Assembly (NCBI GenBank): GCA_023443455.1
Contig: JAEZUE010000089.1
Span: 1 to 27,140, forward strand
Direction of reading: 5' to 3'
Source of the DNA: Verrucomicrobiota bacterium
GTDB lineage: Bacteria > Verrucomicrobiota > Verrucomicrobiia > Opitutales > Opitutaceae
Length of the DNA: 27,140 bases
A model generated the notes under the pieces. That model was given only the letters and a program-made list of their open reading frames with translations, ran no database searches and was not told where the DNA came from. Position 1 is the first letter of the stretch; each line of letters opens with the position of its first letter. The position numbers and the translations under genes are program-made. Shown here piece after piece: positions 15,201 through 24,946 of this stretch.

Positions 15201-15300
15201 GTGATGATGCGATAGGGGAGGCCTTACTGATGGCGGAAAATTGGCTCGGGGCGAGGGTCGAAGATTGATCGGAGGCGTGCAAAATGTGATATTGGTGGCC

Positions 15301-16140
15301 ATGTCCCAACGAGCTGCCCAATCCCCGGTCGATCCCTTCGCCGTCGTGCACGGTGCCGCCGAGGAGGTGCGCCGGGATACCGGCTATTTTTTGGACAACA
15401 ACACGCGCGGCGATCCGGACCAGCTCGTGCTGCAGCGCACGCTCGAGGGCGCGGGCTTTTTTCGCGATGCCGCGGGGGAGCGGTTGGTGCCGGCCGGTCA
15501 CGCGATGCTGTTCACCCAGCGCGAGCCGAGCTGCTACGGCTATCCGGCGGAAGCGACGGAGCCGTACCGGCTGCGTTTCATGGCGTTTTCGCGCACCGGG
15601 GTGCGGTTGCTCTTCGAGCGGATCCGGGCGGATTTCGGGTCCGTGGTGCGGCTGCCGGAGGAGTCGGAGGTGGCGGCGTTGTTCGACGAGCTCTACGACG
15701 GGGTGCGCGGCGGCAAGCTGCGCGACCGTTTCCACGAGTCGGAACTGATCTACCGGTTGTTGATCGCGCTCTACCGTGAGCAGGTGCAGGGCGCGCGGGA
15801 GCGGGACCCGGTGGAGTTCGGGCTGCACTACCTGCGCAGCCATTTCCGCTCGCCGATCAATCTCAAGGAGGTGGCCGCCAAGTGCGGGATTTCGCGCGAG
15901 CATTTCATCCGCGAGTTCGGCGGGCGATATGGGGAGTCGCCCGGGGCGCTGTTGCGGCGGCTGCGGCTCGAGCACGCGCGTACGATGTTGGCGGCGACAG
16001 CGCTCGGGGTGGCGGAAGTGGCGCGGGCGAGCGGCTTCGCCAGCGCGAACACCTTTGCGCGGGCGTATCGGGCGCGTTTCGGGGGGAGTCCGGTCGCACG
16101 CGCCGAGCGAGGCCCCGACGGCTCCCGCCGGAAGCGATGA
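15301..16140 (+). CDS. AraC-family transcriptional regulator
   Basis: A 279-aa AraC/XylS regulator. Residues 1-165 form a sensory domain of cupin type (QLVLQRTLEGAGFF, LVPAGHAMLFTQREP, YRLRFMAFSRTG), which probably binds a sugar. The C-terminal domain has two helix-turn-helix motifs: one near 187-207 (INLKEVAAKCGISREHFIREF) and one near 236-258 (GVAEVARASGFASANTFARAY). The start at 15301 is the ATG nearest the domain; 20 further in-frame codons upstream look non-coding. The gene is divergent from the secreted alpha-galactosidase and separated from it by 138 bp, so control of GH27 in response to a galactoside is the simple reading (inference from context). Confidence 0.92.
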   Translation: MSQRAAQSPVDPFAVVHGAAEEVRRDTGYFLDNNTRGDPDQLVLQRTLEGAGFFRDAAGERLVPAGHAMLFTQREPSCYGYPAEATEPYRLRFMAFSRTGVRLLFERIRADFGSVVRLPEESEVAALFDELYDGVRGGKLRDRFHESELIYRLLIALYREQVQGARERDPVEFGLHYLRSHFRSPINLKEVAAKCGISREHFIREFGGRYGESPGALLRRLRLEHARTMLAATALGVAEVARASGFASANTFARAYRARFGGSPVARAERGPDGSRRKR

Positions 16141-16335
16141 AAACCACCGTGGGGTGTCGGACGGGCGCCGCCGCCGGGGGGCGTGGGCATGGGCGGCTTT
16201 CGCGACCTCTCGCGGCACCTCACGTTTGAAGTGCGAACGTTTCGGGTGAAGGCGAGCGGAGCCGGCAAAGAACGATCTTCCGGTGTGCTGCCCACCGCCG
16301 CTGGCGGGATCCGGTGCCACCCTTGCGCTCCGGGA

Positions 16336-16365
16336 AAAATAGAATGACGACCGTCACGCTATTTT
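16336..16365. promoter_or_regulatory. 30-bp operator-like palindrome, site 1
   Basis: A near-perfect palindrome with outer arms AAAATAG/CTATTTT and inner arms TGACG/CGTCA. It differs from site 2 (16413-16442) at one position. Two such sites 77 bp apart in otherwise GC-rich DNA suggest binding by a dimeric regulator of TetR type. No such regulator gene is in the window. Alternatively this is a dispersed palindrome. Confidence 0.55.
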
Positions 16366-16412
16366 GTCGCGAGTGGGTGCGGGCCCGCGGAGGGGATTTT
16401 TCTGAGGGCGTC

Positions 16413-16442
16413 AAAATAGAATGACGACCGTCACTCTATTTT
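16413..16442. promoter_or_regulatory. 30-bp operator-like palindrome, site 2
   Basis: Same sequence as site 1 except T for G near the right arm, which makes the palindrome slightly better: AAAATAGA, then TGACGACCGTCA, then TCTATTTT. It ends 110 bp before the GNAT start at 16552. The rest of the gene-free interval 16141-16551 holds nothing else that I recognise. Confidence 0.55.
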
Positions 16443-16551
16443 CACAAGCAATAGAGGGATAAGGGGTTGGGTGAGGGTGGTTCCGGTGCCGGGGGGGCGG
16501 AGGTTGGGGTGGGGCGTTGCGGCCGACGCGGATTGGGGGAATGCTCCGGGC

Positions 16552-17040
16552 ATGTGCCCTCGTTTCGCACCGGAAGAGGTCGTCATCCGTCGGGCGGTCG
16601 CCGCCGATGCGGTGGCGACCCACGAACTCCAACAGCTCGCCTACCGTAGCGAGGCGGAGCTCTACGGGGATTGGTCGATCTCGCCGCTGGTGGAGCCGCT
16701 CGAGTCGACCGTGAAGGCGGTGGCCGAGCAGAACGTGCTCAAGGCTACGCATGGCGGCCGGATCGTCGGCTCGGTGCGGGGGCGCCAGGTGGGCGAGGAT
16801 TGTTTCGTCGGCCGGCTGATCGTGCATCCGGAGCTGCAGGGGCGCGGCATCGGGTCGTGCCTGATGGCGGCGCTCGAGGACGCGATGCCGCGGGCGAGAC
16901 GCTTCGAGCTGTTCACCGGGGAGCGCAGCGAGCGCAACATCGGCCTCTACAAGAAGCTTGGATACGCCGAACTGCGCCGGGCGCCGCTGACAGACAAGGT
17001 CGTGCTGGTGTATTTGGAGAAGGTGCGCACCGGCGGTTGA
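16552..17040 (+). CDS. GNAT family N-acetyltransferase
   Basis: A 162-aa acetyltransferase of the GNAT fold. The acetyl-CoA pyrophosphate-binding motif is VHPELQGRGIGS (91-102), and RNIGLYKKLGYAE (128-140) forms the last helix and strand. The substrate cannot be read from the sequence. I take the ATG at 16552 over 16471 because the extra 27 codons have no family match. The stop TGA (17038-17040) is the first three bases of a dispersed element. Two 30-bp palindromes lie about 110-220 bp upstream and may control it. Confidence 0.88.
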   Translation: MCPRFAPEEVVIRRAVAADAVATHELQQLAYRSEAELYGDWSISPLVEPLESTVKAVAEQNVLKATHGGRIVGSVRGRQVGEDCFVGRLIVHPELQGRGIGSCLMAALEDAMPRARRFELFTGERSERNIGLYKKLGYAELRRAPLTDKVVLVYLEKVRTGG

Positions 17041-17190
17041 GCCGTAAGCATTCGGTCGAGTGACGAGGGCCGAGCGTCGAGGAGCCGATCACGGAGGAGA
17101 TCGAGCGAAGCACTCGTGCTGGAAGATACGTCACCGGTGGTTTGGCGCTCGTCCCTCGACGCTCGCCTCTCGACCGCATCATCACGGCTG
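17038..17190 (+). repeat. Large dispersed element, core type A, copy A3
   Basis: The head TGAGCCGTAAGCATTCGG begins with the stop codon of the GNAT gene. Core GAAGCACTCGTGCTGGAA, inverse arm GCGCTCGTCCCTCGACGCTC and tail CCGCATCATCACGGCTGAG follow. It separates the GNAT and lysA genes. The rest up to 17308 shows nothing further. Confidence 0.8.
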
Positions 17191-17308
17191 AGCGGCGCCG
17201 GCGTGGGCGGGGTTCGTGGATGGCGGGGATTGGGGCGGGGGGCGCGCTGGGCGCTTCCCTCGTTGACTCCGGGAGCGGGAATTTCGTCTGGTGACGGTTT
17301 CTGCATCC

Positions 17309-18571
17309 ATGAGCGACAAGTTCCTACCGTTTACGTTGACCCAGTTGGAGAGCATCGCCGCCGAGGTGGGCACTCCGTTCCATCTCTACGACGAGCAGGC
17401 GATGCGGGCCAACGCCCGTGCCTTCAACCGCGCCTTCGCGTGGGTGCCCGGTGGCTTCAAGAATTTCTACGCGGTCAAGGCGCTTCCCAATCCGCATGTG
17501 CTCGAGCTGCTCAAGCAGGAAGGGTTCGGCGGCGACTGCTCCTCGCTGGCCGAGCTGCGGCTGTGCGAGGCGGTGGGCATCACGGGCGAGGAGATCGTGT
17601 TCACCTCGAACGACACGCCGGCCGAGGAGTTCGTCGAGGCGCACCGCCTGGGGGCGTTGATCAACCTCGACGACATCAGCCACATCGAGTTCCTCGAGCG
17701 GGCGCTCGGCGGCCGGCTGCCGGAGTTCCTGTGCTTCCGCTACAACCCCGGCCCGCTGAAGGCCGGCAACGCGATCATCGGCAAGCCCGAGGAGGCCAAG
17801 TACGGTTTCACCCGCGAACAGATCCTCGAGGGCTACCGCCTCCTGCGCGACAAGGGCGTGAAGCGCTTCGCCCTGCACACGATGGTGGCCTCGAACGAGC
17901 TCGACCCCGACTACTTCGTCGAGACCGCGCAGATGCTCTTCGACCTGGCCGTCGAGGTGCACGCGAAGCTCGGCGTGCGCATCGAGCTGCTCAACCTCGG
18001 CGGCGGCATCGGCATCCCGTACCGGCCCGGCCAGAAGGCGGTGGATCTCGAATACGCGGGTCGCGCCATCCGGGAGGCCTACGAGCGCACTCTCGTGCCG
18101 GCCGGCCTCGCGCCGATGCGCCTGACGATGGAGTGCGGCCGCATGGTCACCGGCCCGTATGGTTATCTGGTGACGCGGGTGCTGCACAAGAAGGCGACGT
18201 ACAAGGACTACGTCGGCCTCGACGCGTGCATGGCGAATCTCATGCGCCCGGCGCTCTACGGCTCGTACCACCACATCACCGTGCCGGCCCGCGAGGGTGG
18301 GGCGCGCAAGGTGTACGACGTGACCGGTTCGTTGTGCGAGAACAACGACAAGTTCGCCATCGACCGGGAGATCGCGGATCCGGCGATCGGCGACCTCGTC
18401 GTGATCCACGACAGCGGCGCGCACGGCCATGCGATGGGTTTCAACTACAACGGCAAGCTGCGCTCGGCCGAGGTCCTCTGGCAGGGCGGCACGGAGTACC
18501 GCCTGATCCGCCGCGCCGAGACCTATGCCGATCTCTTCGCCACGCTCGACTACCCGGGGCTGAAGGCCTGA
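17309..18571 (+). CDS. lysA: Diaminopimelate decarboxylase
   Basis: A 420-aa PLP-dependent, alanine-racemase-fold (group IV) decarboxylase. It would convert meso-diaminopimelate to L-lysine, the last step of lysine synthesis, in the cytoplasm. The PLP lysine is Lys57 in FYAVKALPN. Phosphate-binding LNLGGGIGIPY (about 229-239), ECGRMVTGPYG (275-285) and the dimer-interface active-site Cys343-Glu344 in GSLCENNDKF are present. ECGR replaces the usual EPGR. A related specificity such as another basic-amino-acid decarboxylase is possible, but length and motifs fit LysA best. An ATG at 17309 is used; an in-frame GTG/ACG-rich extension of six codons upstream is less likely. The stop TGA is the beginning of a dispersed element. 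Confidence 0.9.
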   Translation: MSDKFLPFTLTQLESIAAEVGTPFHLYDEQAMRANARAFNRAFAWVPGGFKNFYAVKALPNPHVLELLKQEGFGGDCSSLAELRLCEAVGITGEEIVFTSNDTPAEEFVEAHRLGALINLDDISHIEFLERALGGRLPEFLCFRYNPGPLKAGNAIIGKPEEAKYGFTREQILEGYRLLRDKGVKRFALHTMVASNELDPDYFVETAQMLFDLAVEVHAKLGVRIELLNLGGGIGIPYRPGQKAVDLEYAGRAIREAYERTLVPAGLAPMRLTMECGRMVTGPYGYLVTRVLHKKATYKDYVGLDACMANLMRPALYGSYHHITVPAREGGARKVYDVTGSLCENNDKFAIDREIADPAIGDLVVIHDSGAHGHAMGFNYNGKLRSAEVLWQGGTEYRLIRRAETYADLFATLDYPGLKA

Positions 18572-18705
18572 GCCAAGCATTCGGTCGAGTGTCGAGGGGT
18601 CGAGCGTCGAGGGGGCGATCACAGAGCAGATCGAGCGAAGCACTCGTGCTGGAAGCTCGCCACGGATGGTCTGGCGCTCGTCCCTCGACAGTATCCTCAC
18701 GCCTG
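18569..18705 (+). repeat. Large dispersed element, core type A, copy A4
   Basis: The head TGAGCCAAGCATTCGG begins at the lysA stop codon. The core GAAGCACTCGTGCTGGAAGC and the inverse arm GGCGCTCGTCCCTCGACAG match the other A copies. Its tail is fused to the tail of a type B copy through the hairpin at 18693-18717. Confidence 0.75.
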
Positions 18706-18717
18706 AGGCGTGAGGAT
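18693..18717. repeat. Perfect 11-bp hairpin at the junction of two elements
   Basis: ATCCTCACGCC (18693-18703) and GGCGTGAGGAT (18707-18717) are perfect reverse complements around TGA. Each arm corresponds to an element tail (compare GCATCATCACGGCTGAG at 17190), so the palindrome arises from joining the A4 and B2 tails head to head. It may also end transcription from lysA. Confidence 0.6.
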
Positions 18718-18860
18718 GCAGACGAGAGACGAGCGCCGAGAGGCGAGCGCCAATCCAATTGGGCACAAGGCGATTGCCCGAGGGGGCTCTCGATCTGCCT
18801 CCGAAACTCCGGCCCTCGACGCTCGTCCCTCGTCCTTCGACTGAATGACTACGACTGAGG
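18706..18860 (-). repeat. Large dispersed element, core type B, copy B2
   Basis: Follows A4 tail to tail. The core has AAGGCGATTGCCCGAGGGGG and CTCGATCTGCCTCCG, and the arm is CCTCGACGCTCGTCCCTCG. The head, read on the minus strand, is GTAGTCATTCAGTCGAA. It closely matches 4925-5070. Confidence 0.75.
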
Positions 18861-18886
18861 CGCCCGGTCAGCGCGCCAACCCATGA

Positions 18887-18912
18887 GCGGCCTTCTCGTG
18901 CGAGAGGGCCGC
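18887..18912. terminator. Hairpin between convergent lysA and peptidase-like gene
   Basis: GCGGCCTTCTC (18887-18897) pairs with GAGAGGGCCGC (18902-18912), with one G-T wobble, around GTGC. It lies 26 bp past the stop of the minus-strand gene at 18938. No T run follows on either strand, so it is a hairpin-only candidate terminator. Confidence 0.45.
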
Positions 18913-18937
18913 GGGCGAGGCGGGCCGGGCGGCGGCT

Positions 18938-20119
18938 TCACTTCTTCTTCCGGTAGCCCTGGACCTCGAGTTCGCCGATCCAGGCGTAGAGCTCCTCCAT
19001 GTCGGTGCGGTGGGCGAGGATGAAGGGCGAGAAGATGCCGATGCCGTTTTTGGTGAAGACGATGTCGTCGGCGATGTACACGGCCATGTGCACCGGCTCG
19101 ATCCCTTCCTCGTCCTGGGAATAGTAGAGCAGGATGTCCCCGAACCCGTAGGGCGGTCCGACCTTTCGGTAGCCGGATTGTAGCGAGGAAACGACCACGT
19201 CCATGACCGCGGCGTCGTCCTTTTCGTCGGGGAGAAAGCGGTTGTCGGGGGTGACGGCGAAGAAGTTGAGCGAGGACCAGAAGCAGTTCGCCATGGCGGG
19301 GCAGTTGGCGCCGTCGGGAAACCCGTTGAGGAGGCGCTGCGGGAGCGGTGGCAGCAGGTGTTGCAGGTCGACGGAGGCGAGTTCGGGGTTCTGCTCGAAG
19401 CGGCGCAGCACGGTGTCGGCGGTTTTTCCCGACGGCTGGCGCCAGTAGGCGACGGCCTCGTCGCGTCGCCCGAGGCTGGCGCGGGTGAGTTCGACGGAAA
19501 GGGTGCGTACGCTGAAGAGCAGGCGCAGCAGGCGGACCCGTTCCTCGGGGGTCTGCACGACGGGCATGAGCAGGTCGGCGTCGACGATGCAGCGGCGGTC
19601 GCCGCGCATGAAGGTGAGCTGTCGCATGCGGGCGCGCAGTTCGGGATTGAGGTTGGCCTTCTCGATCGTGGCCTCGGGCGGGAGCACGAAGGGGATGCCG
19701 TACCGCGAGGTGCCCGCTTGTCCGGCGAGGAGGTCGTAGAGGTGGGCGCGGGCCTCGGGGCCGAGTTCGAGGCGCACATCGTCGGGCACATCGATGATGC
19801 GCACGGTGCCGGTGGGGTCGACGGAGCGCCGGGCGGGATCGGTCAGGGCGGCACGGCGGGCGGGGGACAGGGTGAGGCTGGCCAGCTCCGCGTCGATCTC
19901 GGCCCAGGTCGGTTTGGTGAAGCGCCATTGGCCGTTTGCGCGCACGGGGCGGTCGGCCACGACCGGCACGGGCGGCGAGAGCCGGAAGGCGGTGCGGCGG
20001 AGCTGGCCCCACGGGCCGAGCCTGCCAGTGACGGTGGCCGGTTCGTGGCCGGCCGCGAGCGCGGCGATCGCGGTAGTGCCGAGTAGGGCACACCGCACGA
20101 GGGTGCGACGGAGGTTCAT
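18938..20119 (-). CDS. NlpC/P60-like putative cysteine hydrolase, apparently intact
   Basis: A 393-aa protein with an N-terminal signal-type hydrophobic segment (residues 9-23). A long helical middle region of unknown role comes next. The C-terminal domain has the order of a papain/NlpC-P60 fold: PAMANCFWSSLNFF (Cys279, candidate nucleophile), FGDILLYY (326-333) and EPVHMAVYIADDIVFTKNG (His344, candidate base). NlpC/P60 enzymes cut peptidoglycan stem peptides or amide bonds, so a cell-wall role is inferred. The ATG overlaps the stop of the upstream gene (ATGA), which indicates translational coupling. I place it in this fold from motif order, not from a precise family match. Confidence 0.75.
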   Translation of the reverse strand: MNLRRTLVRCALLGTTAIAALAAGHEPATVTGRLGPWGQLRRTAFRLSPPVPVVADRPVRANGQWRFTKPTWAEIDAELASLTLSPARRAALTDPARRSVDPTGTVRIIDVPDDVRLELGPEARAHLYDLLAGQAGTSRYGIPFVLPPEATIEKANLNPELRARMRQLTFMRGDRRCIVDADLLMPVVQTPEERVRLLRLLFSVRTLSVELTRASLGRRDEAVAYWRQPSGKTADTVLRRFEQNPELASVDLQHLLPPLPQRLLNGFPDGANCPAMANCFWSSLNFFAVTPDNRFLPDEKDDAAVMDVVVSSLQSGYRKVGPPYGFGDILLYYSQDEEGIEPVHMAVYIADDIVFTKNGIGIFSPFILAHRTDMEELYAWIGELEVQGYRKKK

Positions 20120-21336
20120 GGGGCGGGCGGGGTCGCCGGCGGGGTGGAGCGGACACGGCGGAGTTCGAACCTCGCGCCTTCGAAATGGGGGTTGCGCCGG
20201 AGGATCTCCTCCGGGGACATGAAGCGCCAGAGGCCCAGCCCGACCGGATCGCGGGCGAAGACCAGGCCGCCGACGACATAGGCGCAGGCGTAGGGCGCGA
20301 CCACTTCGCCGGGGTACTGCAGGACCAGGAGGTCGCCGAAGCGTTCGGGAGGGCGTGCGGCCGTGTATTCGTCGTCGAGGCGCTGGAGGAAGGCGTTGAT
20401 GTCGGGCAGCGGCTTGGGCGGGAGGGCGAGGCTGCTGGAGATGATGAAGCTGACCAGGGAGATGTCGCGGGGCAGGTCGGCCGGGTCGAGGTTGTAGGAG
20501 AGTTCTCGTGATGCTCCGGGGAGGATGGTCGCCAGGTCGACGCCGTCGGGCAGGTCGGCCTCCTGCAGGGCTTCGAGCAGGGGCAGGGTGTAGGGGTTGC
20601 GGGTGCTGGCGGTCCAGTAGTCGAGGACCTGGGCGATCGAGGCGGCGCGGTGGATGCGCAGCCGGGGTATCGTGGTGTCGACCGCCGAGGTGGCCGCCAG
20701 GAAGCGCAGCAGGCGCTCCCGGTCGGGGAACTCCGCGGCGACGACCGAAAAGTCGCTGAAGGCCCAGCCGCCGGTGAAGCGGTAGCAGAGCGCGCGGACG
20801 CGGGCGATCAGGGCGGGTTCGACGCCGGCGGCGGCCAGGCGGTGGAAGGCCGGTTCGTCGGCAAAGACCAGCGGCCAGCGTTCGGGGCGGTTGGCCTTCC
20901 AGTGGGCGAGGAGCCGGTAGAGCGCCCGGCGTTCGGCCTCGGGCAGTTGCGCGAGCAGGGCGGCGGTGGGCCGGATCGTGAAGCCCCGGCCTTCGGTCGC
21001 GGGTGCCCACAATTCCATGTCGGTGAGGGCGGCGATCGTCGCCGCCGAGAGGCCCGCGGCGCGCAGGCGCGCCTCGAAGGCGTCGGGCGAGGCCAGGGGC
21101 ACGTGCCAGGTGCGGGTGGCGAAGGTCTCCAGATATGCGGCACAGGCGGCATCCGGTGCCTCGAGGTGCACGGCCTGGGCCGTGATCGTGCCCTCGGGCC
21201 GTTCCATGACCGTGGGCGGGTCGCCGGCGGCCGCGGGAAGGCGGGCGCCACCGAGCAGGAGGACGCCCGCCAAGGCGAGGTTTCGGAACGGAGCGGATGG
21301 GCGAGGAGATTTGGGCGGAGCACCCGGAGGCGGCAT
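20116..21336 (-). CDS. Paralogous NlpC/P60-like protein with degenerate catalytic sites
   Basis: A 406-aa protein with a signal-type segment (residues 18-38). Its C-terminal part parallels the next gene: FGDLLVLQYPGEVVAPYACAYVVGGLVFARDPVG aligns with the FGDILLYY...HMAVYIADDIVFTKNG block of its partner. At the position of the partner's catalytic His it has no His (VAPYACAYV). At the position of the Cys it seems to have Ser (LVSFIISSS). It therefore looks like a non-catalytic paralogue. The C-terminus is rich in Arg/Pro/Ala. It is translationally coupled to the downstream gene. The hybrid kinase lies upstream on the same strand, with a 103-bp gap. The alignment is by eye. Confidence 0.7.
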   Translation of the reverse strand: MPPPGAPPKSPRPSAPFRNLALAGVLLLGGARLPAAAGDPPTVMERPEGTITAQAVHLEAPDAACAAYLETFATRTWHVPLASPDAFEARLRAAGLSAATIAALTDMELWAPATEGRGFTIRPTAALLAQLPEAERRALYRLLAHWKANRPERWPLVFADEPAFHRLAAAGVEPALIARVRALCYRFTGGWAFSDFSVVAAEFPDRERLLRFLAATSAVDTTIPRLRIHRAASIAQVLDYWTASTRNPYTLPLLEALQEADLPDGVDLATILPGASRELSYNLDPADLPRDISLVSFIISSSLALPPKPLPDINAFLQRLDDEYTAARPPERFGDLLVLQYPGEVVAPYACAYVVGGLVFARDPVGLGLWRFMSPEEILRRNPHFEGARFELRRVRSTPPATPPAP

Positions 21337-21439
21337 GCGGCGGATGACGTGCCGGCTCTCGATCCGGTTGCAGGAACGTTCGCCAATTCCGATCCCGGGC
21401 GGGGCCGGCCGGTTGTGCCCAGACGAAGGGCACGGGGGG

Positions 21440-23779
<2,340 letters not shown>

Positions 23780-24117
23780 GGTCGGCGGGCCGGTCCCGTT
23801 CTGGGATCCGGCGTGGGGAGGCGTCTGCCAGAAATCGGCGCCGATCGCCCGGGCTGAAGGGCTAAAATAGGGAGGTGCGCCCGAAACTCCTGGGGTGTTT
23901 CCCTCGCCAGCCGTGGCTCGGGCGCGACGGTCCAGCTCCACCGCAACTCGTGGATTTTGCCCGGGATCGGAGAAGCAGGGTTGGCGCGGGGCTTTCGGCG
24001 CTCGCCCTTGTCGGAGCGCCGGCGTCGTGGTTTGGCGTGCCGGCCGAGTAGGGCCGGTCTGTGCCCGGTTCATGGCGGGCGCAGCGGATCCCTTGTGTTT
24101 CGCAGTCCATGGAACTT
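23780..24117. other. Gene-free leader region upstream of the hybrid kinase
   Basis: No credible gene on either strand. On the minus strand, 40-110 bp upstream of the kinase start, there is a distinctive A/T-containing patch (CCCTATTTTAGCCCTTCAGC) in GC-rich DNA that could belong to a promoter or structured leader. I cannot assign it. The remainder shows nothing recognisable. Confidence 0.4.
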
Positions 24118-24272
24118 AGCCGTAGTCAGGAGTCGAGTGGCGAGGGACGAGCGTCGAGGGCCGGAGTTTCGGAGGCAGATCGAGCCCCCCCCTCGGGCAA
24201 TCGCCTTGTGCACAATCGGATTGGCGCTCGCCACTCGACGCTCGACTCTCGTCTGCATCATCACGGGTTAGC
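24118..24272 (+). repeat. Large dispersed element, core type B, copy B3
   Basis: Head GCCGTAGTCAGGAGTCGAG, arm CGAGGGACGAGCGTCGAGGG, then core GGAGTTTCGGAGGCAGATCG and CTCGGGCAATCGCCTTGTGC. The inverse arm TTGGCGCTCGCCACTCGACG and tail CTGCATCATCACGGGTTAG follow. It is the reverse complement of B1 and B2, with a run of extra C in the core. Confidence 0.8.
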
Positions 24273-24298
24273 GCGGTGGAGCCGCAACCAAACCCGAT

Positions 24299-24400
24299 TC
24301 TGGCCACGAAAAGGCACAAAAATGCACAAAAGCCCGCCTGCCGAGAGCAGGGGCGAACCGGGATTGTTTTCGTGGCTTCTCGTGCCTTTTTGAGGCGAAT
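24299..24400 (+). repeat. Dispersed GCCACGAAAAGGCAC repeat, copy 2
   Basis: Contains GCCACGAAAAGGCACAAAAA, then GAACCGGGATTGTTTTCGTG and CTTCTCGTGCCTTTTTG, so the ends are partly inverted with respect to each other. It matches the minus strand of 1-85. It lies directly after a type B element. Confidence 0.65.
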
Positions 24401-24624
24401 CCACATGACTTTGTGATCGAGGGAAGCCGTGCAGAAAAGGGAGCGTTTTTTGGGATAGCTGTACCGCGAGCAGGACCGGGCGTGGCGCCGGCCTCCGTGC
24501 CGGCGGTGTCGGGTGTGCCCGGAGAGGAAGGTGCTTTGCGGTCGAGAGCGCGGTATCAACGCGGCCGATCTGTCGACACGCGGCGCCAACTGGCTCGCGA
24601 TCTACCTCGGATCGCGGCGGCACT
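24401..24624. other. Gene-free stretch
   Basis: No gene seen. A 6-bp hairpin (GCCGGC, CTCCGT, GCCGGC, about 24490-24507) is the only visible structure. A toxin partner for the antitoxin-like gene that ends at 24625 would be expected here on the minus strand, but no ParE/RelE-like frame is present. Confidence 0.5.
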
Positions 24625-24846
24625 TCACGGCAGATCCCGTCGTAGGCGTGCTTTGGCCTCGTCCCAATCGCCATACTTGGCCTGCCCTTCCTCGACGGCC
24701 TTCAGGCGGTCGGCGACCACGGCGCCGTGCCATTCGGGTGACGGCAGGTCGCTTTCGTTGGCGCTCAAATCGGCCCACAGCCGCTCCATCAGGTCCAGTT
24801 TCTGGGCCACCGAGAGATCGGCGAGAGGAAGGTCGATGCGGGTCAT
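24625..24846 (-). CDS. Antitoxin-like addiction module protein (orphan)
   Basis: A 73-aa protein resembling the small putative addiction module component family. It has an N-terminal LSVAQKLDLMERLWADL, a central PSPEWHGAVVADRLKAVEEG and a terminal DWDEAKARLRRDLP. This matches the family layout of a dimerising helical N-terminus and a flexible, toxin-wrapping C-terminus. Such proteins normally neutralise a ParE/RelE-type toxin encoded immediately downstream. None is found downstream or upstream, so it is an orphan or remnant. The start at 24846 is the only ATG that gives the complete family domain. No Shine-Dalgarno is visible. Confidence 0.8.
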   Translation of the reverse strand: MTRIDLPLADLSVAQKLDLMERLWADLSANESDLPSPEWHGAVVADRLKAVEEGQAKYGDWDEAKARLRRDLP

Positions 24847-24946
24847 GGCGATCAGGAAGACAACGCGGACGCTAGCGACGAACGCCCCGAGGACAAGGCG
24901 GCAACGACTCGACTCCGAGGTCGTGCAGGTAGAGCGAACGAATTTG

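Noticed and set aside
13834..15204. Long plus-strand frame opposite the GH27 gene
   Set aside because: Val/Gly/Glu-rich mirror of a real gene. The opposite strand has a full signal peptide and catalytic residues of GH27.
24401..24624. Missing RelE/ParE toxin downstream of the antitoxin-like gene
   Set aside because: All minus-strand frames were read; they are Arg/Pro-rich or interrupted and none shows the RelE/ParE pattern.
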